Below, piece after piece: positions 20,770 through 33,500 of a stretch of DNA of 64,000 nucleotides; the stretch's first letter is position 1; the number at the start of each line of letters is the position of its first letter. The translations under genes and the position numbers were made by a program. The stretch is from Calophaca sinica. Its lineage: Eukaryota; Streptophyta; Magnoliopsida; Fabales; Fabaceae. The stretch is taken from the NCBI GenBank assembly GCA_037113605.1, contig CM073737.1, positions 51,559,011 to 51,623,010 on the forward strand, given 5' to 3'. The notes beneath the pieces were generated by a model. The model was not told the DNA's origin. It made no database searches and was given only the letters and a program-made list of their open reading frames with translations.

Positions 20770-22559
20770 ATCATGATCGAGATGCTCTACATCATCTGCA
20801 TCATCGACATGACCATGAGTACACGGAGGCGAAGGCGGAGGCGGAGGTCGAGGTCGAGGCGGAGTAGGTCAGGCGAGCCTAGCAACCGGTACATCTGCTC
20901 CCGCCGCCGCACTGAGTCAAAGCTCCCGCCGCTGGGCCACGGCCCGCTTCAACTCGGCTATCTCCTGGTTATCCGCGCAGAGCGACTCGCGGCGACTACT
21001 ACTCGACGACTCTCCGGTGTGTGGCGGCGGGCCCCTTTGTAGTTCTTTGGCAAGGTCGCCGACACCATATAGGCGACCCTTCTTCTTCCGCCAACCACTT
21101 CCGCCCAAACCCTCGGCGGTGTAGATAGATCGTCAGGGCTCGAGATGGAGAACATGATGAGCTCGAGATCTAAGCTGAGACATCCTCGCCTCAAACTCCT
21201 CCTGTTAAACAAACAAATAAGTCAAATCTTTTTTTTTAAACAAAACAATATAAACATTATTAAAAAAATATTTATTATATTTTATAATTACCTAAGTCCG
21301 CATCGAACGCTCATCTACGAAAACACCAGAACTCCTCTTCGAATGAGGTGCAAGATGGAGCTCGTGCAATCAACTTATCTCCCAACCTCCTCGACTGAGA
21401 TTGTATTAATAAAAAAATTTAAATAAATAATAATAATAATAAAATAATAATAATAACAATTTTATAACACGTACAAGTCTAAGCTGCGTCTTTGCTTTGG
21501 ACACTTGCCTCCAAAGTGTGCAAGCCGCCACCCTTCTCGAGAGGCCCTATTCTTCTTGGCCTTCGAGCCGGTCGCCTGGAACTCAGGTGTTCCATCGCTA
21601 CCATTCTTTGCGAGCTCGTCCCTATCCACCTGGTGGCGATCCTCGATGCGGGCATCTCGAAGCATGTCGAAAGCGGTGGGAGGCCTTCATATGAAAATTC
21701 TTCTCCATCACCTCCTCATATTTTTCCTCCCAAGCAACCCTCGTCTGTATCAATATAAGACATTATTAAACATAATTGAAATTTCTGAAAATAAAATATG
21801 CAATAAAATAAAAATTGCAGCTTACTCGAAAGAATTAAACATATGGTCCCGCTCAAAATCCTTGATGTCCCCAGGTGGGCCAAAACTCCTGGTAATTCTC
21901 CTCAATTGTTCTTTGTGATAGCTAACGCAGGCTTTGAGGAAGAAACTGAACAATAAAAACATGTTAAATAAAAATATATATATATATATATACATGTAAA
22001 TTATTAATAACTCAAAAATTGCAAATACTTACCCTTTACGGATGGCACGATAAGAACTCGACCATCATACAACATCTCAAGAGTGTCGGGCTCTGGCCTC
22101 CCCTGCCAAGAACCTCCTCTGCTGAACCTCCTGCTCCTCCCCGTCACCAACATCGGTGTCATCGGGTGTATGGCGTACTATAATCATGGTCGGACCGATG
22201 AGCATCGACCACCGGATCGAGCACAACATGGGAACTCGAGCGCCATGTGCAAGCTGGAACCAGGGGTGGGGATCATGTCAATGTGAGGCAAAGGTGCCGA
22301 GCGATGCCCGAGTCCGTGTAGCCGTGTCCAATGTGCCTGAGTGCTGTAGGTGGTGCGTAAGGTCGTCTAGGTGCAGGAGGTGTATCAGTCGTCTCGGCGT
22401 AGATGTACTAGGACGGCGTGTAGATGACAACGTCGAAAACCCGATGAGGTCACGCCTAATGATGGTCGGCCTCGACGGCGAGGGGTCGAGGGCGATCCCT
22501 TCCCTTCCATTTACCACCACCGGGTGGTCGGAAGTCTGCTCTGAACCTCCCGATGCCAT
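20770..22559 (-). pseudogene. CACTA second gene (TNPA / Ptta-En-Spm-like), broken
   Basis: The minus-strand frame from 22559 begins MASGGSEQTSDHPVVVNGRE and stays open for 93 codons. Downstream pieces include GTPEFQATGSKAKKNRASRE and REGWRLAHFGGKCPKQRR (21665-21462), which resemble the plant Ptta/En/Spm transposase-accessory family. Further GC-rich exon-like pieces run to ~20770, separated by AT-rich, probably intronic DNA (21215-21480, 21740-22030). In En/Spm this protein binds subterminal repeats. Exon borders and an intact frame could not be set, so the call rests on position and local resemblance. Plus-strand Arg-rich frames at 20773-21042 are its antisense shadow. Confidence 0.55.
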
Positions 22560-22751
22560 TTATGTCTATAGAGCAATTGAATAATAACAGTCATGAAATA
22601 TTATATTTAAACATAACAATATTACAAATGAATTCCATAAAAATAAACAAGTTATGAAAATAACTGACAAATTAAAATATATTGTTACACATTAATTTCT
22701 CAAATTGTAAAAAGTTAAACAATATCAATCGCCCATTCTGCCCACTCAATT

Positions 22752-25700
22752 TCAAAGATCGTCTTCAGATCTTGATGGTTCTGCCACTTCTTCATTTAAT
22801 TCCTCATCCCCATCTACATCTTCATATGTGATTGGATTGTCACGTAGTCGAGTAATGGGTTCCACTTCATTTACTACATTGACATGCGATATCTCATCCA
22901 CTTGATAAGCCACTTCTTCCTGTGTATCATCTGCTTCAATGCGACCACGTGGTTTTATCTTTATTGCGACACACCAACCTTGTTTGTCCCTTCGAGTTGA
23001 TGGATAAGGGACATAATAAACTTGTCTTACATGTTGTGCCATGATAAACGGATCAAACATTTGGTATCTTCTGCTCATGTGTATGTCAACAGTATTATAT
23101 TTTCGATCCACTCTTGTGCCTCTATTTGACGGATCAAACCAATTACAATAAAATAGCACTATTTTTTTAGTATAGTCTAAAGTATTGTACGTCAATTCAT
23201 ATATATGTTGAATCACGCCGTAAAAGTCATCTTCACCTCCATATGTGGCACCTTTTACATAAACCCCGCTGTTAACTGTTTTTTTCCCTCTGTTTTTGAC
23301 TGGGTTTGGAATTTGTATCCATTTACAAAGAATGTGTGCCATTCTTTTACACGTGATTTAGGACCATGAGATAAATTTCTCAAGTGTTGGATTTTAGGGG
23401 ATTCTGCCTCGCTATACACCTGTGTACACACCATGTGCAAACAAATTATGGTTCCTATTTTCAAACAATATTTTTGTATTTTCAAACAATAAATAATAAT
23501 AATAATAATATATATATGACGACTCAAAAAACATACCTGGTTCCTAAACCACGTTGGGAAATATTCATGAATATACGCAGAAGAGTCTTGTACGCTTGTG
23601 GGCTTAGTTAACAAGAATGCCCTGATCAAGTCATTATCAAACAAATGATCAAGAGCAATTGTGGATTAAAGAAATTGAAAGTGGTAAAAATGATACATAC
23701 GTTAGATACGGTGATACTTCTGCACAGTTGATCAACACGTGAACGTGGGCTGACTTCCACACTTCGCCCGTTATCCGCTTATCCACCTCCTTTCCACCAT
23801 GGCGGTAGGAAAGGCAAAATCTTTGATAAGGCAAGCGGGTGTCTTTCACTTTCAATTTCTACTTCGTTCCTACTATTTGTTGGTGTCAACATGAAGTTAA
23901 GTAAAATAATGGGAACAGAAATGGATTGTCTCACGGTGTAAGTAAGTTGTACAAATAGATCCTTCAACCCTGGCCTTATTTTTCACCGACCGTTTTGAGT
24001 CACCCATAAATCTACAAAATAACAACGTTGATGATAAAAATTGATACATTTAACCCTTCAAATAAATATTTATTTTAGAGAATACTTTATTATAGTACCT
24101 TTCGAATGGATACATCCATCTGTATTGAACCGGTCCACCAAGCCTAGCTTCATGTGCAAGATGCACTGCTAGATGCTCCATAGAATCAAAGAAAGCAGGA
24201 GGAAATATTCTCTCCAACTTACAAAGAATGACTGGTATGTTCTGTTCCATCCTTATGAGATCATCCTCTCTCAATGTCGCAGAACACAAATCTTTAAAGA
24301 ATTGGCTGAGTTCATCGGTGGATTTAAAACATTTGACTGAAGGAACTAAATGCAATAGGAAGTAAACACTCCATGAATACATGACAATCATGGCTTTTCA
24401 TCCCAATCATGGTTCCTTTGTTCACATCGGCACATCTTGCCAAATTAGAAGAATAACCATCTGGCATCCGAAGTTCTTTTATCCACCGACAGACTGACTT
24501 GGCTTCCTCAGCAGTTAAGAGTAACAGGCTTTGGGTTTCAGGGTCTTCCCATCCGACCGATTCGTCAAATACAAGTCCTTTCGCCTCTGATGAAGTGGTA
24601 AGTCTAGTCCGCCTTCTCATTGTCTTTTGTTTTTCCTCGGCGTTCATCACTGTGAAAAAACATTGTCAAAAAGTTCTTCTCAATGTGCATAACATCAAGG
24701 TTGTGTCTCAATAAATTATCTCTCGATGTATGGCGGATCCCAAAAATACTTCTTTTTGTCCAATTATGCCATTGTCCATATCCTTCAAATCGATCCAATT
24801 TGCCAAAATCTGTGATTTTAGGCGGTTCATAACCCTTTCCCAGATCTGCTCAAGGCGTCAACCTTAGAGGCGGGCCATCTAATTCAACTTCCCCTTCTTG
24901 AAAGCGTTCTTATTCCGCCTAAATGCATGATCATCCGGTAAAAACTGCGATGTGAGTCAAACCAAGAACTCTTCCCCCAAATTTCAAGGTAAAGGCCTTT
25001 GTATGCTCCATGCAATGCGGACATGCCATTTTACCATGAGTACCCCAACCGCACAACATGCCATATGCAGGGAAGTCATTAATGGTCCACATAAGCGCCG
25101 CCTCATTGTAAAATTCCTCTTTCGTGCAATATCGTACGTCACAACACCATTCCACAACCTTTTGAGATCGTAAATAAGAGGCTCTAAATAGATGTCAATA
25201 CCATCTGTCGGATTATCTGGACCGGTATAACACAAGTCAAGAACATATAAGGATTAGACATGCACATTTCGGGAGGAAGATTGTATGGGGTAACGATAAT
25301 CGGCGGCAAGAATAAGGTTTCGCCGTGGATTGAACATACGGTAAAACCATCGAGCATAAGCCAAGTCGTACATTACGTGGATCTGCCGCAAAATCGGGAT
25401 GCACACGATCAAAGTGCTTCCAAGCTTCACCATCGGAAGGGTGGCGCAACATACCTGAAGTGCTTCTATTCTCATAGTGCCATGTCATTTTGTCTGCGAT
25501 GCGTGGTGATGCAAACATTCTCTGCAGCCTTGGAATAATTGGCAAATAAAACATTGCATTCACTGGAACTAGTTTTTGTCTACCCGTCCGATTATTAGTA
25601 TGTGACATATACCTAGGCTCACCACAAAATTTGCATTCAACTAGCGCACCATCGTTTTTACCAAACTCATTGTCGTAATACAACATACACCCTCTCACAC

Positions 25701-26402
25701 AACAATCAATCCTTTTAGATTCCAGCCCCAACTTGGACACTAAGCATTTAGCCTCGTAATAACTTTTTGGCAAACCATCTTTGATAGGTGACGAGTCCAA
25801 CATCATTTTCGCTACGAGATCCAAGCACACTTCGGTAGCACCACAGTTGGACTTAAGAGCTAAGAGCCTCACACACATTGATAACTTAGAGTCTGTAGAC
25901 CCTTCAAACAACGGCTTGTTTGTTTCTAACAATAGATTATAAAATTTTTGTGTTGTCTCATTTGGAAGTTCATCTGTGTCATCATACTGTTGCTCCTCGA
26001 ATAACACGTTCACCCCCAAGGCATCACAAACCATATCTTGCATCAATTCAATCTGCTCACCACATCCCGACCCACGTGAATCGCCAGTAGCACCTTCGCA
26101 ATTATCACCAGCCCCTAAATCAACGTGAGGCAACTTTTCACCATGTGTAGTCCAAAATTAAGCCTAAATCCAACTGAATACAGGTGGTGCGTGACCTCAC
26201 TTGGGCTCTTAATCCTTCTGCAATCGCAATTAAAGCACAGACATCTAATCCCTCAATTAGTTTTGAAATCTTTATGTGCCATTGCGACTTGGACAAAGTA
26301 CGCAACCCCAGCGCAAAAATCTGGTTTCAAACCCCCTCTCCCCGGATACAACCTATCGTACATCCAACTACGACTCGAAAGAAAATATTCCATCTTACGC
26401 AT
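22752..26402 (-). pseudogene. CACTA TNP2-like transposase with DUF4218 and DUF4216 regions, broken
   Basis: From an ATG at 26402 the frame begins with a transposase-associated domain (RSWMYDRLYPGRGG, then the Cys-rich GIRCLCFNCDC and SPSEVTHHLYSVGFRLN); a stop and a frameshift fall before THGEKLPHVDLGAGDN. The 298-codon frame 26133-25237 is the TNP2 N-terminal half (CCVRGCMLYY, VECKFCGEPRY, PRLQRMFASPRIADKMTWHY, HPDFAADPRNVRLGLC). TNP2 continues in shifted frames: CYTGPDNPTDGIDIYLEPLI, ALMWTINDFPAYGMLCGWGT (25235-24931), then NLLRHNLDVMHIEKN (24798-24604). DUF4218 is at 24391-23950 (IPVILCKLERIFPPAFFDSM, EHLAVHLAHEARLGGPVQYR). DUF4216 is the 196-codon frame 23342-22752 (VLFYCNWFDPSNRG, RRYQMFDPFIMAQHVRQVYY). 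It would cut and move the transposon. Catalytic residues were not assigned. Introns are likely at 23350-23900. Confidence 0.88.
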
Positions 26403-29400
26403 GTAAAAAAATGACAATTTCAAAGAAGACGACGTTCTTACAACCGCTCTCTTTCTTTAAATGGTATGACCCTATCCCATTCGAGAAAAAACTTTTTCAG
26501 AACTCGTATAATAATCATTCCTTAATTCTCGTATCTTATACTTGACAAAATTTCGGCAGCATTTTCCATTGGTCTCTGAGTACACAAAATGAACGCAGTT
26601 ATGAACACCGCAATCAAGTATGCACTCAGAGAACAAAAGGAAATGAATCGAACCAAAATTTCATCAAATATAAAGATACGAGAATTAAGCAACAACTATT
26701 ATACGAGTAAAGAAAAAGTTTTTTCCCAAACTGTCCGACTTGGACAATTCAAGGTTCAATATACAATGAGCACATGGTACCCTAAAAGAGTATATGCACT
26801 CAATAATATATTAAACCTCAAACGGGAAGCTAAGGCTTCTCTCCGATACTAATAACAAATATCAAACATCCATTCGATCAATGACTAACATAACAATTAA
26901 ACAAGCAGAAGTGACAAGGGTAGAATTAGTTTTATTATTTATATATATATATATATATATAAATAATAAAAAATATTTTATTTTCCTTTTTCATTTAATT
27001 TTTTATATGATAATTTTTAATGCTGTTATTTTTTATTTCTTTTTTATTGAAATTTTTTTAACTCTTCTCTTCTTCAGATCTTTTTTCATTTTTGTTATAT
27101 CATATTTTTTAACGATTGTTTCCCTTGTTTCTCTTTTTAATTAGTGCTCATCTGTTAATTATTTTTACAATTCTGTTTTCAATCCGTCTAGTTTTTTAAT
27201 TATGTTATTTTTCAATTGTATCTCATTTCGTTTTGTTATTCTCTTCTTTCTTCTTTAAAATCTGCTTTTTTATTCTATTGTTCTTAAAAATTCTGCTTTT
27301 TAATTATTTTTTATTTTAAATCTATTTTTTAATTCTATTATTATTTGTCCTTTCCAATTCAAATCCTGCTTTTTTCTTTGAGCAATGGTCCATTTATTGT
27401 GTGTGTAGTTTTATTAATCATTTAGTTGCCACTACGCCATCCGCCATATATAATAAAAAAATTTATTTTTCAATAAATAATAATTATTAACAATTCAATC
27501 AATATTGCAATTTTAATTTATATATTTTATTTTCTTAAAACGGAAGAGCTATTGTGGTATGCTCTCTTCAACATATATTTAATATTCAAATATATCAACA
27601 TAAAAAATATTCATATGCTCTCTTCATTTTATTTTAATAAGCCTCTAAAGTAATTTATGAATAAATAATCACTTAAGTTTCTAAAAATAGCTCATTAAAT
27701 AAATATTTTATTATGTCATTTCAGTTTTTGTGCTGATCGTTAAATATTATATGTCACTTTTTAATATATAATTTTATAATTTTATTTATTTCACCCGCTA
27801 TTTAACTTACGCTATCTGCCCGCTATTTTACGCTATCCTACTAATTTTACGCTATTTTTCGCGATCCTCGATTAACAACACTGGAATTTTCATTAAAAAT
27901 ATAAAATCAAAGACATCACAATGTTTAGAATAAGAGCGGTTATGTTTCTAACCAAATATATTACATAAAGGAAATAAAAAAAAAGCAGCATAAATTTTCA
28001 TTAAAAATAAAATCATAGAAACAGTGAATAGATGAGGTTATGCAGGAATACGAATAAGCCCAACCATAAACTGAAACTACAACAGTACAACTATAACATA
28101 TGGCTCTCAAACCTTCTTTGACACTTTAAATATTGTCTTAAACATGTGTCAACAATTCCAATACAAAAACATGCAATGCTGACATTTTTTGTCACTGCTA
28201 TAACACAAAATACAAGTTGTACACCTTGTAGACTTTTTTTTTCCCTCTTGTGTCTCAAATATATTAAATTGCAAATCGAATGGAATTATTTGAAAGATCA
28301 GAAAAAGCATATGTATTATTCTGCTTAACTATACACTCCAAAGGACCACTTAAATGCATGCTGCCACAAAATTTTAGCCTTGTTATGAAGCGCGTTAGAT
28401 TTCTTAATAAATTTAGCTCAGAGGAATTCCACACATTTGAAAAACAGATATAGAAATGTTCAGAACTGTTGTCTAGAGGACAGACTACCAGATTTCCAAA
28501 TAAATTTACTAAGAAGGACCTTCTCCAGTGCGAGAAAGAATGGAAGCACTTATAAGAATTCTCCCGGCAGGGTCAAGATCAAGACTCGAGAGCCCATATT
28601 CTTCAATCAATATGAGAAGATAAATGCATAAAATCAAGCAAGAGCAAGAGGTGTAGTAAATTCCTCCAACCCCCCCTTCTTTCCAAACCAAAATAAAGAA
28701 GTGAAAAGAAAAAATAGAAAGCAAAGAAAAAGATAACACACACAGAGTCTATTTGATGAACAAAGGAACTAATACCCCCAAAACAATAGGTATAATAGAG
28801 TTAAAAACCTGGTAAAGCACCACAATAGTTGGCTTTGAACAAACCGTAGAGAAATTTGATATCCAAAACTTGGAGTTCCTCAAGCCTAAAAACAAATGAA
28901 ACATAAATTTAGTAAACTATATCGAAATGTAAACACAAAAAGAGAAAAAGAAAATCTAGGATAGAAAATTACAAGGAAAAAAAAATGCTTGCACTGTGGT
29001 CTTGAAGAGAGAGAGAGTAGGTCCTAGTTGCTTTTGTCCCACAGCTATCGCACACATTGCAACTTTTTTGAATAAAAAGTTTAAAAGAAAGAAGAAGAAC
29101 ATGGTGAATCTCATAAAATCAGTAAAAACATGATTTTTCACTTGCCTTTGTTGATGACCAGAACTTAAAAACACACAGGAAAAACTTTCTTATTTGCATA
29201 CAAAACAGAACACTATACCAGCAAAAAAATCACATACCAAGATGGTTCACATAGTCTTTTATTTGTATCAAAAGCTTCTTGCTATAAACTTGATTCACAT
29301 GTACATGATTGCATACAAAATAGAATACTATACTAGCAAATAAATCACATACCAAGATGTTTCACATAGTCTTTTATTTGTATCAAAAGCTTCTTGCTAT

Positions 29401-31139
29401 AAACCTGATTCTCATGTACATGATTCTCACTTGCTATAAACCTGATTCTTGCTATAAGCAATCAAGTCCAGCTCTAGGCTACAGTTTGCTTGATTAAATG
29501 AATAAACTTGACTAGCTTTGATGTGCTAGACCCAAGTAACTCATTAATAACACAGGTCGGTGATTTCCACCTTTACCTGCAAGTGCCACAGCAACAGCTG
29601 AGACAAGGCTTTGGCTACAAATTATCCAGATAAACCTTGCTTCCATTTAATAGCAATGCAAACCTTTACCATTTACTTGCAACTAGGGCAAAACTTAAGA
29701 CCAGTGCATTTTAAACAAAGGCCAACAATTAGAAAATGATGCATATGCAGGACAAGAGTGCCAAAAGCTCACTGTTTAGGATACACTGTCTCCATTCAAT
29801 GGAAGTAAGGAAGCAAAGAAACCGCAAAAATAGTAGCATCATGCAAGAATCTTCTGGAGGAAATTACAATTTTAATTGGCACTTTGTAAAAACATAGAAG
29901 CACCATTAAAGAGTATTAACCAGATAGGGGATAGTCCAATAGTTAGTAGAAGGAGTCTAAGAAAAACCGCAAACCAACTCGCCCAGATTTCAAAGATAAA
30001 TAGACTATCTTTGAATTTAATAAATGATAAGAAATTATGACATCTTCTGGGATAAGACCTCTTGTTATTGTTGTTTTGCATTTTGTGAGAGCTAGTTTCA
30101 TATATGGTAATGTTAATACCTAATAAACTGGTCGTGTTGATATAACTCAGACGACCAATATTGTCCAATTGTTCATACACAGGAATATGCCCAACCAGTA
30201 ACTAGTGTTCATCGATTACTCAGCCAACTACAGATTCACGTATCTACATGAATTCAGAGATGAAACACGTAGGCCATACCTCCATAGGGCGTGTCCACCG
30301 AGCATCTAATGCGAGACGGAGACGGAGCATTTAATTTTGCAGTAAAGACTTATACCAGCAGAGACTAAAAATGATTAACATTGTGTAAAAAGTGTTGAAA
30401 AACGTGGCAACTTTGTTGCCCAAAAGACATGAAAATCATTATCCTAAAGCATGAAAATGAAGTAGAAGCTGGAAATTAAGTATGAGAACTTGATGAATGT
30501 TAAGTTTTTCACCAAACTTGTTGTCATGCGGTTAACCCCAAATTTTTGTGGTAAAAACCTAAAACTGGAAGCCAGGGCAAGAATGTACTAGGACCTGATG
30601 GTGTTCAAGTCTGAGGGAGGCTGCGGTGTTCAAGTCTGAACCTGATGGTGTTCAAGTCCAATAAGGACGTTTCCCTAGTGGCGGAGCTCTTCCAGCATCA
30701 GCATTTCGAATTTTCAAGTTTACAGGTTGAAGGTGCTCTGCATAATTAGTGATTCAAGTCAGAGATAAAGTTTCGAATTTATGAAAACCAAGGAAACAAA
30801 ATACAAGTGAAACATCCGCTTAAATTAACAAAGAATAAGTGAAACATCTTTATAAACCTGAAATAAAATGCCCTTCAATTAACCTACCTCCGGATTCGGC
30901 GGCGGCGGAGGAGGCTGCGGAGAGAGCGGCGGAGCGACGTGGGAGATCAAGAAGGGTTACGATCGGCGGGAGTGGGATGGTGAAAAAGGAGTTATTCGCC
31001 GGCGGTCTGCGGCGATACGAGGCTGCGGCGGAGGCGAGTGAATGAAGGGAGCGGAGGGGCTGCGGCGGAGATGAAGAAGAATTAGAAGAAGCGAGTTCTG
31101 CGAGTGAATGAAGAAGAAGGGTTCTGTTCTGGCCAAATA
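26403..31139. other. CACTA 5' side, 4.7 kb without a recognised transposon gene
   Basis: 26403-26880 is moderately AT-rich upstream DNA; 26940-27870 is very AT-rich low complexity. 27900-30600 is less biased and shows minus-strand exon-like pieces that I could not identify. One is bounded by TTTTTAG and GTTTTT around LEELQVLDIKFLYGLF (28887-28810), one reads SLDLDPAGRILISASILSRT (~28600-28530), and a donor CTTGCAGGTAAAG lies near 29580. 30880-31110 is GC-rich, with GCGGCGG runs, like a 5' leader exon on the minus strand (GTAGGTT donor near 30886). It may be a long intron-containing leader of the TNP2 gene or captured host DNA; I cannot decide. Confidence 0.45.
29195..29424. repeat. 115-bp direct tandem duplication inside the CACTA element
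   Basis: 29195-29309 and 29310-29424 share TGCATACAAAA, ATCACATACCAAGATG and TTCACATAGTCTTTTATTTG with few differences, so this is a fairly young duplication. Confidence 0.9.
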
Positions 31140-31517
31140 AAGAGCTTACCGACGGCCATTTTAAACTTACCGACGGTCAAAACCGTCGGTTATGGACTTC
31201 CCGGCGGAAGAGCAACATGCAACGGTCAATGACCGTCGGTATTCAAAAAAGTGGAATTTTCCAAAATTCACGGTTTCGACGGCTTATCAAGCGGCCTCAG
31301 GCCGTCGAAAAATCTCGGGTTTTCCGACGGCTTAACCCGTCGGTAATATCCAGAATACAACGGCTCGAGTTTTCCGACGGTCCAGGCCGTCGGTAACATT
31401 GAGCGTATGCCGAATTGGACTTATCGACAGGCTAAGCCGTCGGAAAACCCGAGTTTTTTGCGACGGCCTGAGGCCGTCGGTAATAGGCCGTCGGTATACC
31501 CGTGTTTTCTTGTAGTG
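31140..31517. repeat. CACTA right subterminal array and terminal inverted repeat
   Basis: Eleven exact CCGTCGG/CCGACGG heptamers in both orientations, then the terminal inverted repeat ending TTGTAGTG at 31517. This end is denser in repeats than the left one (nine heptamers). Confidence 0.9.
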
Positions 31518-31520
31518 TGT

Positions 31521-31810
31521 AATCAGTTGATTATAGTGGAAAATCCTTCAGGAACGAAGGGACTAGACGTAGCTACCAATTTGGTAGTGAACTAGTATAA
31601 ATCTCTGTGTCTCTTGCTTTACTGCTTTCTATTTATCTTTATCTTGTTCTGTTAAAAATAAGTTTTCACAAACTGCTTTTCCAGCGTCCGGTTTATTTCC
31701 AGCGTCCGATACACAAACTGTTTTGAAAAAACTGTGTTCTAAGTGTTTTTAACTTAAAGTTTGCGAAAAGTTGTGAACACAATTCAACCCCCTTCTTGTG
31801 TTCACGTTCA
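31521..31810 (+). repeat. C2 left LTR, second part
   Basis: Continues the LTR after the CACTA element (AATCAGTTGATTATAGTGG) and ends CACGTTCA. AGCGTCCG occurs twice (31683, 31701). Confidence 0.93.
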
Positions 31811-31812
31811 GT

Positions 31813-31824
31813 TGGTACCACAGC
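31813..31824 (+). other. C2 primer-binding site (tRNA-Met type, one mismatch)
   Basis: TGGTACCACAGC two bases after the LTR. C3 has TGGTACCAGAGC at the equivalent place, so C2 carries a G-to-C change in the PBS. Confidence 0.8.
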
Positions 31825-31879
31825 TCGGCCTCTTGGTTGAGCACTTAACAGTGTTAAGAGTAAAGATCCTACTGTGAAC

Positions 31880-33500
31880 ATGTCTGCTGAAGGTGGTCAT
31901 ATGAACCGTCCTCCTCTATTCAATGGAGAAAAATTTGATTACTGGAAAGATAAGATAAAAGCATTCTTTTAGGCACAAAATCTTGATTTGTGGCATATAG
32001 TTGAAAGTGGATATATTTCTCCTACTTATGCCCTTGGTGTTGCAATACCTAGGGAAAACTGGACTGATGATCAGAAAAAGAGATATCAAACCAATCAGAA
32101 GGCTAGATTTATCCTCATTTGTGCTATGACTGAAAGAGAATATGATAAATGTGGTAAGTTTGATACTGCCAAAGAAATCTGGGATTCTCTTGTTTTGTCT
32201 TATGAGGTTACGCCAAGTAAGAGAAACAAAGGCTAGCATGATGGTTCGCCAGTATGAGCTATTCAAAATGGAAGATGGAGAAAACATTGAAACTATGTTT
32301 AGAAGGTTCCAAACACTTGTTCATGGGTTGCAGGCCCTTGGAAAAAGTTATACTACACCTGACCATGTGAGAAAGATCTTGAGAAGTTTGACTAAGCAGT
32401 GGAGACCCAAAGTCACTGCTATTCAAGAAGCAAAAGATCTAAATGTCCTTCGGCTTGAAGATCTTATGAGTTCTTTGAAAGCTCATGAACTTGAGCTAAA
32501 TGAAGAAGAACCTACCAAGAAGAGTAAGTCTATTGCTTTAAAAGTTAATCAACATAAACCTAGTACTTCTAAAGCTTTTCAGGCTGAAGAAGAAGAATCA
32601 GATGATGAAGCTTCAGAAGGAGATTATGATGGATCAGACGATGAGCTAGCGTTCATATCTAAGAAGATCCAGAGAATGTGGAAGAAGAGAAACTTCAAAA
32701 GGAGGTTTCAGAAGAAAGATACAAAGGACAAGAAGGAAAGCAAAGACAAGGACAAAGCCCAAGTCATTTGCTATGAATGTAAGAAGCCTGGACATTTCAA
32801 GTCCGAGTGTCCTAATCTTAAGGAAAAGTCCACAAGAAGCTCCTTCAAGAAAAAGAAGAAAGGTCTCATGGCAACATGGGAAGATCTTGACTTATCCTCC
32901 TCTGAGGAAGATAAAGAAGAAGAAGCTCACATTGCCCTCATGGCGGAATCGATTTTGATTCGTAAGAAGAAGTTGAAGAGGTAATAATATATGATTCTTA
33001 TTCGAACTTCAACTTGCATTTGATGATCTGTTAAAGGACTCGCCACTCTCTATTGAGTATAAGAATTTGAAAAAGAAATTTTCAAAACTATCACAAGATT
33101 TTCATTCTTTATACAATGAAAACTCAGACTCAATGAAGAGAACTGTGAAAACTAAAAATCAACGTCTGGTGGATAACCAGCGTCTGGAAGCTAACAAGCA
33201 ACCAGAAGCTGAGAGCTCTCAAGTTAAAAGCTCTGTAGTTACAGGTAATCCTAACTGCAAATCAAATGACTATGAACATGCATTTCAAAATTTTTTTGCA
33301 GAGAGTGTAACTCGAAGCAAGCAAGCTTCTATGATTTGAGGTGTCAGTAAAACGACAACTCATGGTCTTGGTTATATATTAGATAAACCTCCTTTAGAAA
33401 ATGATTCAGCATCTGATGACACCAATGATCATAGTGAATGCTTGCATTGTACTTACTGCAATAAATCTGGTCATTTGAAAAATGCGTGTACTGTGTTTAC
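31880..33500 (+). pseudogene. C2 gag (broken)
   Basis: Starts MSAEGGHMNRPPLFNGEKFD at 31880. An in-frame TAG after KAFF (~31970) and a 2-base loss near 32212 (after LSYEVTP) break it. It then stays open to 32984 with MVRQYELFKMEDGENIETMF, RSLTKQWRPKVTAIQEAKDL and the CCHC knuckle CYECKKPGHFKSEC (~32770). The last part, with Lys/Glu-rich coiled-coil character (33067-33339) and a second CCHC motif CTYCNKSGHLKNAC (~33450-33490), is in other frames. Gag forms the retroelement particle and binds its RNA. The long coiled-coil tail is typical of Sireviruses. Confidence 0.88.

Larger units (their letters stand above)
20116..31517 (-). mobile_element. CACTA (En/Spm) DNA transposon, 11.4 kb
   Basis: The left end is CACTACAAAAAAACACGGG and the right end is its inverted counterpart (minus strand CACTACAAGAAAACACGGG). 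TGT flanks both sides (20113-20115, 31518-31520), and the uninterrupted C2 right LTR confirms the empty site. Both ends carry arrays of CCGTCGG/CCGACGG. Two gene regions lie on the minus strand: TNP2-like (22752-26402) and TNPA/Ptta-like (20770-22559). The ~4.7 kb at the 5' side (26403-31139) has no recognised transposon gene. Coding regions are frameshifted, so it is probably non-autonomous now, though its ends look intact. Confidence 0.95.

Noticed and set aside
20773..21042. Arg-rich plus-strand frame (STRRRRRRRRSRSRR)
   Set aside because: Antisense to the CACTA second gene; composition comes from a GGCGGAGG repeat.
30839..31045. Ala/Glu-rich 68-codon plus-strand frame
   Set aside because: GC-rich segment that reads better as a minus-strand leader exon of the CACTA element; repeats of GCGGAG create the open frame.
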